Below, piece after piece: positions 57,412 to 64,000 of a stretch of DNA of 64,000 nucleotides. The stretch is from Eimeria necatrix (Eukaryota > Apicomplexa > Conoidasida > Eucoccidiorida > Eimeriidae). Position numbers and translations under genes: made by a program. Numbering within the stretch: the stretch's first letter is position 1; every line of letters begins with the position of its first letter. Location of the stretch: contig NW_013653541.1 of NCBI RefSeq assembly GCF_000499385.1, positions 110,688 to 174,687 of the forward strand. The letters run 5' to 3'. The notes below the pieces were generated by a model that saw only the letters and a program-made list of their open reading frames with translations, was not told the DNA's origin and made no database searches.

Positions 57412-57800
57412 ATGGTGCGGCAGGTGGTCTTCGAGTGCCGCTGCAGCAGCACAGTCCCTGGCCAGTGGCTAGCTGTCGTTGGCTCAGCTAGCCAACTCGG
57501 CTCTTGGGACATTCGCCGCGCAGTTCCTCTCCAAACTTCTCCCAACTCTTTTCCCCTCTGGACTTCCCCCGAACTTTGGCTCCCCGACGCAGCCCCGGGG
57601 GGCCCCCCGGGGGCCCCCGTGGAGTTTAAGTTTGTGGTGGTGGGGGGCGGAGACCCCCCGCAGGTGTTGTGGGAAGAACTTTCTGAGAACAGAAAAATAA
57701 ATTCGGAGTTTTGCTGTTTGCGATATTGCGCGAAGTTTGGAGAGCAGCAGCACGAAGAGCTGCCGCTGCTGCCTGCGGGGGGCGCGCAGCAGCAGCGGCT

Positions 57801-57842
<42 letters not shown>

Positions 57843-58006
57843 GGAGGCCACCTGGATGGGCCGCTCGCAAGACTCCTTCTCTTCTTCCCTCAAACGCCTT
57901 TCCTCGGGGCTCGACTTGTCCCCTCAGGGGCCCCCCGGGGGCCCCCCGCAGGGCTGCGTGGGCAGCAGCAGCTGCGTGCGGCTGCTGGGCCCCGCTGCTG
58001 CTGCTG

Positions 58007-58042
<36 letters not shown>

Positions 58043-58148
58043 GCGGCAGCAGGGCGCTGCAGATGCTGGTGGAGGGCGACGCAGCAGCGCCGTCGTGGGG
58101 CGCGAAGCTGGAGCTGCTGAAGTCGGTGCTGCTGTCGGCGGCGCCCCT

Positions 58149-58200
<52 letters not shown>

Positions 58201-58635
58201 TTGTCGCGAGCGCCCGCGGAGCTGCTGGTGAGCGTGATCGACGCAGTCTGCTTCGCAGGCATCTACAGCGAGCTGCTGCAGCAAAGAATAATAATTTGTG
58301 AAGAAGATGGAAAGCACTTTCGGCCGAACAGACACTCGAACTTGGCCCGCGAGGTGTCTGTACACCTCGAGCTGCTGCTGCATGCGCTCGGCTCCCGCAG
58401 CGACGACCTTGCTGCTGTGCTGCGGCTGCTGCTGCGGCTGCTGCTGCCCTCGCTGCCTTCTTTTGCTGCAGCATTTCGCGCTGCGCAGCCGCTCACTCGC
58501 ATTCGCAGCATCGCTCACCGAAATGACATTTCTTTGGAATTAAAAAAAGAAATTAAAAACAAAATCCAAAATAAACTCCACCGATGCGCGGGCCCCGAGG
58601 ACCTCGAGACCACCCGCCAGCTGCTGCAGCGCGTC

Positions 58636-58693
<58 letters not shown>

Positions 58694-58996
58694 TTTCGGA
58701 GGGTTTTGTGCGGGAGTTGGAGTTGTTCTTTGAAGAGCTTTGCGCCTTCTTCAACCAAACGGACTTGAGCGCGCGGCTGCTGCAGTTGGGAGCAGCAGAG
58801 TCTCCGAGAACAGCAGCAGCAATTGAAAGTTACTTAGCAGCAAAAGCAAGAAGTGATGCTGCTGCTGCTTCTCCCGCCAAGTTGCTGCTGACTCTCGCCC
58901 TTGCTGCTGACCTCCGCGCCGTCCTCGCCCGCCAGCTTGCTGCAGCAGGACTCTTCCACGACGAAGACGCAGCGCGCACGCATTTGTTCATGACGT

Positions 58997-59034
<38 letters not shown>

Positions 59035-59115
59035 GAGGGGGCAGGGAGCGGCAGCAGGGAGGGGCGGCTGGCAGGAGTTGCGGGGAGAAGCAGCTGCGAG
59101 CAGTTGTAGCAGCAG

Positions 59116-59163
<48 letters not shown>

Positions 59164-59294
59164 CAGGAGGATGTAGTAGCAGCAGGCAGCAGCTGGCAGG
59201 AGTAGCTGGTAGTAGTAGCACGCAGTAGCAGGAGAGCATTAGCAGCAGCAGCAGCAGCAGCAGCAGAAGTGTTGCTGCTGCAATTGCATTTGTT

Positions 59295-59340
<46 letters not shown>

Positions 59341-59627
59341 GTCTCAGGCGCATGGCGGAGCTGCAGCTGGAAGACGCAGCTTTTGTGCTGCTGAGCCGAT
59401 TGGCCAATTTGCTGCAGGACAATTTCTCGGACTTCAGATGGACTGATGCAATTGAAGTAATTTAATTTAATTTAATTTAATTTAATTTAATTTAATTTAA
59501 TTTAATTTAATTTTAATTTAATTCAAATTTAAATTTAAAATGCTTTTCGTTTGCTGCAGCAGACTTGCATGCAAGAAAGCCACTTCAAACCAGTTCGCTC
59601 CGTTTCATTTCATGTCCTTAAGACCCA

Positions 59628-59675
<48 letters not shown>

Positions 59676-59708
59676 CATTCCAACCCTGCTGTCCTGCCAA
59701 ATTTACAC

Positions 59709-59759
<51 letters not shown>

Positions 59760-60452
59760 GGGGTTGGCTGCAGGCTGTGTGCTTGGGCATTCGCAACATC
59801 GAGATCTCTGGGGTGCGGCAGGAGGAGTGCCGGGCCCTGCAGCGGGTACAAACCCTAAACCCTAAACCCTAAACCCTAAACCCTAAACCCTAAACCCTAG
59901 CCTTTGAGTTTGGCTGCGCTGGCGCGTGGGCAGCGTCTTTGGAGGCCACCGCGCTGCCCCCAACCCCCTAACTGAACCCCCAAACCCTAAACCCCAAACC
60001 CTAAACCCCAAACCCTAAACCCTAAACCCTAAACCCTCGGTGGTTTGGCGCGTGCGGCTGCAGGAGCTGCAGCAGCACGGGCAGGCGCAGCTGGAAGACG
60101 CGGAGAGTTTGCTGCTGCTGAAAGCAACAGCAGAAAGGGCGCTGCGGCTGTGTCAGGAGATTTCGGATTTGCTGCTTGCGGTGTACGTACACCGCGTGGA
60201 GCAGCTGGGATCGCTTTTGAAACTCGATCCCCAGAAGTGTGGGGTGTATGCGGAGGCGCGGGTGCGCAGCAACGTGGTGTTTCAGCTGTCGAAGTTGCTG
60301 CAGCTGCTGCTGCGCAGCGTGCGGCAGCAGCTGCAGCAGCAGCAGCAGCAGCAGCAGCAGCCCTTCGACGTCCTCGTCCCCGGCCAGGTCGTCGGCAAAG
60401 TGCTGCTCGCAGACACCCTCGAAGCTGCTGCTGCTGCGCTCCTCAAACACCC

Positions 60453-60491
<39 letters not shown>

Positions 60492-60605
60492 TGGCAGCAG
60501 CAGCAGCAATGGCAGCAGCAGCAGCAGCAGCGACAACGACAGCCGCACCAACAGCAACGACAGCAGCAGCAACACCAACAGCACCACCACCAGCACCACC
60601 AACCC

Positions 60606-60678
<73 letters not shown>

Positions 60679-60820
60679 TACGAACCTTTGATAATTTGCG
60701 CTAAAGAAGCTTCTGGAGATGAAGAAATCGCCGGAATTGACAAAAACCCAAAATGCGCTGTGGCCGTTTTTGTGGGCCACGATTTGCCCATTTTGAGTCA
60801 TTTGGGTAAAAAATAAATAA

Positions 60821-60895
<75 letters not shown>

Positions 60896-61801
60896 AAATA
60901 AATAATAAATAAATAATAAATAGGAATTAATTGAATGAGTGGTAGTTGTTAAAAAAAGAAATTGTTTATTTGCTCTTTCGGTCTTTTTGCTGTTTTTCAT
61001 TTTTTATTTTTATTTTTATTTTATTTTTTTATTCTTTTCTTTTTGATTTCTTTTATTTATTTTTTGTCTTTTTCTTTTTAATTTCCTTTTATCTCTTTTT
61101 GTCTCTTTCTCCCCTCTTGCTGCTGCAGCATCTCCTTTTGCTGCTGCAGTGTCTTCCCTTGCTGCTGCAGTGTCTGCTTTTGCTGCTGCAGTGTCTGCTT
61201 TTGCTGCTGCAGCGTCTCCTGCTGCTGCTGCAGTGTTTCCTTTTGCTGCTGCAGCGTCTTCCCTTGCTGCTGCAGTGGGAGCATTTGCTGCTGCTGCTGC
61301 AGCGGGAGCCTTTGCTGCTGCTGCTGCAGCAGCGGGAGCCTTTGCTGCTGCTGCTGCTGCTGCAGCGGGATGACCTGCTGCTGCTGCTGCTGCTGCTGCT
61401 GCTTGCTGTTTGCTGCAGGAGTGCGCGCGCGGCAGCAGCGGCTGCCGTTTATTGCCTGCAGAGAGCGCTCAGCTTTTGCTGCTGTTGCTGCTCTGGAAGG
61501 AAAACATTTGCTGCTGGATGCTGCAGCAGAAAGTGTCTCTTTTAGGGTTTTGGAGCAGCAGCAGGAGCTGCAGCAGCTGCTGCAGCAGCAGTGGAAGAGC
61601 CACTGCGCTCTCAACGAGCTCGACGACCCCACACGCAGACTCCCCAGGTCAAACCCTAAACCCTAAACCCTAGATCCCAAACCCTAAACCCTAGATCCTA
61701 AACCCTAAACCCTAGCAGCAGCAAAAGAGATACTGCGCTCTTAGGGGTCTGGCGACCCGCAATGCAACACCCTAGGCCAAACCCTAAACCCTAGGCTCTG
61801 C

Positions 61802-61841
<40 letters not shown>

Positions 61842-61879
61842 CTCCCTAGACCACACCCTAAACCCAAGGCTCTGCCAGT

Positions 61880-61952
<73 letters not shown>

Positions 61953-62110
61953 TGAAAGAAAGGTTGCTGTTTGCTGCAGAAGCTGCTCCTTGGCGCTGCA
62001 GCAAACGCTGCTGTACCCCAGCAGCAGCCCAAACCCTCCGCAGCTGCTGCAGGGCCAAAACATTTCTGCTGCTGCTTGTGGGGCGAAAGCAGCAACTTGT
62101 GCTCAGCTAG

Positions 62111-62156
<46 letters not shown>

Positions 62157-62374
62157 TGGCCAGCACATCCAGCAAGAACCGCCCTTCAAAGCGCCCAGGT
62201 TAGCCCCAAACCCTAAACCCTAAACCCCAAACCCTAAACCCTAAACCCTAAACCCTGTTTTCAGCCCTGCTGCTTTTGCTGCTTGCTTCACTCTCTGGAA
62301 GCAAATTTATTTACTGTTAAACCCCAATTTTACACTCTCCGTTTAATTAATTATTTATTGCTTTATTTATTTTA

Positions 62375-62431
<57 letters not shown>

Positions 62432-62542
62432 GCAGGTGTTTGTGTCTGCCGTTTGGCTCGATGGAGTGGGTGATCGCAGCAGAAGGCCGCAAGGAAGAAT
62501 TCGAGCAGCTGCTGCAGCGCCTCGATGCGCTGCCTCTAGACG

Positions 62543-62606
<64 letters not shown>

Positions 62607-62711
62607 TGGCTGTGGTGGTGGTGCTGTGGCTGGTGCTGCTGCGGCTGCTGCTGCGGCTGTGGCTGCGGCTGCGGCTGCTCTGGCTGTGGTGGTAGCACGT
62701 GATGTGGCTCG

Positions 62712-62753
<42 letters not shown>

Positions 62754-62898
62754 TGCGGTGATGGCGTCGTGCTGCTGCTGCTGCTGCTGCTGCTGCTGTA
62801 GACAGTTGTGCTGGCACCGTTTTCGCGGCTGCAGCCGCAGCGTTTGCTGCTGCAGTCTCGCCGTCGCTGCTGCTGCTGCCGCTGCTAGGCCGCTGGTG

Positions 62899-62930
<32 letters not shown>

Positions 62931-63720
62931 AGGCAGAGGCGGTGGCCCCCGTGTGTCAGCAGCTGCAGCAGCTGCTGCTGCAGCTGCCGCTGCCCGAAAG
63001 CTTCCGGCTGGAGGCCCTCAACTTCTTCGGGCCCAAAGCGCGCCTCTGCCTCAGGTCCTCAGCAAACGTCGAAGACTTGCAAGGTAGCTAGCTAGCTAGC
63101 TAGCTAGCTAGATATATAGCTAGCTAGCTAGCCAGGCAGCTAGCTAGCCAGATAGCTAGCCAGCTAGCTAGCCGGATAGACAGATATCTAGCTAGCCAGA
63201 GAGCCAGCTAGCTGGCCAACGTCTAGCCAGACAGCTAGCTAGCCAGATAGCCAGCTAGCTAGCCGGCTAGCCAGCTAGTTAGCTGGCTAGCTAGCCAGAT
63301 AGCCAGATAGCTAGCTAGGTAACCAGCTAGGTAGCTGGCCAGCCGGCTGACTAGCTGGCTGGCGAGCTAGCCAGTTAGCTAGCTGAGTAGCTAGCTAGCG
63401 AGCTGGCAAGTTAGCTGGCTGGCTAGCTGGTTGGCTAGCTAGCTGAATAGGTAGGCAGGTAGATGGAGAGGTAGATGGCTAGATGGCTAGCTAGCCAGCC
63501 TGCCAGGTAGCTAGGTAGCTAGCTAGCGGTCCGGACAGGTAGCTAGCTAGCTAGCCAGCTAGCCAGCTAGCTAGCCAGCTAGGTAGCCAGCTAGCGAGCC
63601 AGCTAGCCAGCTAGCTAGCTAGCTAGCTAGCTAGCCAGCTAGCTAGCTAGCGAGCCAGCTGTCCGCCACTGACCCCCCTGCCCCTCCTGCCACTGCCTTG
63701 CCCCTCCTGCCACTGCTGCC

Positions 63721-63768
<48 letters not shown>

Positions 63769-63921
63769 CTGCAGGGGCCTCAGCAGCAGGGCTGTACGAG
63801 TCTGTGGCGAATGTGCCGCTGGGGGACTTGGGGGCCTTTTGCTCGGGTGTACAGACAGTGTGGGCTTCGCTGTACTGCCGCCGCGCAGTGTTGGCGCGGA
63901 AGGTTTCCGGGCTTTCCCAGG

Positions 63922-64000
<79 letters not shown>
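57412..64000 (+). CDS. CBM20 glucan/phosphoglucan water dikinase, 5' part, runs off the right edge
   Basis: This enzyme uses ATP to phosphorylate amylopectin. ATG 57412 follows a poly-Gln run and begins a CBM20 starch-binding domain (VVFECRCSSTVPGQWLAVVG, then GSWD and a VEFKFVV strand). The first exon continues to about 59040 and holds the conserved RIRSIAHRNDIS and NKLHRCAGPEDLETTRQLL blocks. Further exons are 59348-59456 (LQLEDAAFVLLSRLANLL), about 59774-59847 (CLGIRNIEISGVRQEECRAL), 60062-60805 (ending LPILSHLG, catalytic His at 60799-60801), 61419 to about 61647 (GVRARQ onward), about 61990-62200 (GAKAATCAQLE), 62436 onward (CLPFGSMEWVI), 62933-63087 (ARLCLRSSANVEDLQG) and 63775-63921 (ASAAGLYESVANVPL, TVWASLYCRRAVLARK). 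All are dikinase signatures in order. Long Gln, Ser and Ala runs interrupt conserved regions. The nucleotide-binding C-terminus lies outside the window. An exon upstream of 57412 is possible. Confidence 0.93.
58351..58368. repeat. Palindrome GAGGTGT-CTGT-ACACCTC inside a dikinase exon
   Basis: Perfect 7-nt arms with a 4-nt spacer, read in frame as EVSVHLE. It is one of two copies of the set lying in coding sequence. Confidence 0.85.
59100..59347. repeat. Intron with a CAG-rich 5' half and a CTG tract at its 3' end
   Basis: CAG/AGC triplets fill 59107-59270 and a pure CTG run covers about 59297-59340, followed by GTCTCAG and the next dikinase exon. The two halves are complementary and could pair in the pre-mRNA. 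Confidence 0.85.
59456..59530. repeat. (TTTAA)n pentanucleotide tract
   Basis: About ten units of TTTAA start within a few bases of a 5' splice site (GAA|GTAATTT) of the dikinase gene. Confidence 0.9.
59851..60037 (+). repeat. Telomere-like repeats filling a dikinase intron
   Basis: Seven consecutive AAACCCT units follow the donor at 59848 almost immediately. A second group (AAACCCTAAACCCC variants) lies at about 59970-60037, just before the next exon. Essentially the whole intron is telomere-like DNA plus a short unique spacer. Confidence 0.92.
60178..60195. repeat. Perfect 18-nt palindrome GCGGTGTACGTACACCGC
   Basis: The longest perfect member of the GGTGT-N4-ACACC set. It lies inside a dikinase exon and is read as AVYVHR. 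Confidence 0.92.
60810..60921. repeat. (TAAA)n / (AAT)n low-complexity tract
   Basis: A tetranucleotide array with stop codons in every frame starts at the donor that follows the catalytic-His exon. It continues into a T-rich segment up to about 61110. Confidence 0.9.
61116..61370 (+). repeat. Minisatellite of about 21 bp units containing TTGCTGCTGCAG
   Basis: About ten units of the form TTTTGCTGCTGCAGTGTCTNC lie in the intron before exon 61419. Each unit carries a pyrimidine-biased run followed by CTGCAG, so each looks like a potential 3' splice site. Confidence 0.88.
61649..61795 (+). repeat. Telomere-like repeats in a dikinase intron
   Basis: AAACCCTAAACCCTAGATCC units repeat three times, with a further AAACCCT pair near 61780-61795, all C-rich on plus. 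They begin just after the donor region of the preceding exon. Confidence 0.9.
61880..61951. repeat. Pure CAG tract
   Basis: About 24 uninterrupted CAG triplets, one of the longest tracts in the window. It lies in what appears to be intron sequence upstream of the GAKAATCAQLE exon. Confidence 0.88.
62207..62264 (+). repeat. Telomere-like repeats in a dikinase intron
   Basis: About eight AAACCCT/AAACCCC units, C-rich on plus, start some ten bases after the donor following the poly-Ala exon. Confidence 0.92.
63086..63660. repeat. Degenerate (TAGC)n tetranucleotide satellite
   Basis: About 570 bases are built almost entirely from GCTA/TAGC units with many point variants (CAGC, TAGA, TGGC). It begins at the donor after the RSSANVEDLQG exon and fills most of that dikinase intron. 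The unit is self-complementary, so the array can fold. Confidence 0.92.

Noticed and set aside
57096..58518. Long minus-strand frames opposite the dikinase
   Set aside because: They are Cys/Leu/Ala-rich shadows of CAG repeats, whereas the plus strand has clear CBM20 and dikinase motifs.
52870..62264. Chromosome end suggested by TTTAGGG-type repeats
   Set aside because: The tracts are short, interrupted, in both orientations and embedded in introns, so they are interstitial.
63086..63660. CRISPR array or centromeric satellite
   Set aside because: There are no unique spacers of constant length and no higher-order unit. It is a degenerate tetranucleotide repeat within an intron.
46235..64000. 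Homopolymer runs as functional poly-Q or poly-A domains
   Set aside because: Identical CAG tracts occur in introns, spacers and all frames, so most are likely mutational. The TM-associated Ala run is kept as a possible exception.

Overview
This window looks like nuclear DNA of a coccidian apicomplexan, most likely Eimeria. The evidence is (i) many-exon genes with GT-AG introns, (ii) CAG/CTG triplet tracts that appear in exons as runs of Gln, Ser or Ala, (iii) interstitial telomere-like TTTAGGG/AAACCCT repeats inside introns and spacers, and (iv) parasite-specific genes: a RON2-type rhoptry-neck protein, cysteine-rich LNR/EGF/sushi membrane proteins and an amylopectin-phosphorylating dikinase. 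I cannot name the species from sequence alone.

The window has two halves. From 1 to about 46 kb it is repeat-poor. In order it holds: the 3' part of an LNR-sushi single-pass membrane protein (+, 21-2654); the ribosome-biogenesis factor TSR1 in 12 exons (+, 6786-11373); a coiled-coil, probably cytoskeletal protein (-, 11984-15962); an unrecognised gene of at least nine exons (+, about 17565-20418); RON2, the moving-junction AMA1 receptor (-, 21401-26614); a metaxin/SAM37-like mitochondrial outer-membrane protein (-, 27697-29785); and a large secreted or membrane-anchored protein joining a complete clostripain (C11) protease domain to furin-like Cys repeats, an LNR, EGF modules and a TM segment (+, 33993-45219).

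From about 46 kb to the end the sequence is repeat-rich. It holds a WWE plus Zc3h12a/NYN ribonuclease gene in seven exons (+, 46235-49370), an unrecognised many-exon gene with a weak DENN-like start and an EF-hand-like motif (-, about 49.3-51.95 kb), a small membrane protein whose TM is built partly from a poly-Ala tract (-, 52113-52784), about 4 kb of low-complexity spacer, and a CBM20-containing glucan/phosphoglucan water dikinase (+, 57412 to beyond the right edge).

The genes do not form an operon. Thematically they cover host-cell invasion and surface biology (RON2, the two modular membrane proteins), housekeeping (TSR1, metaxin), RNA decay (WWE-NYN) and amylopectin turnover (dikinase). 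Exon boundaries were worked out by eye from conserved protein blocks, GT/AG signals and matching codon phase. Those of TSR1 and the WWE-NYN gene agree in phase almost throughout; others are approximate.
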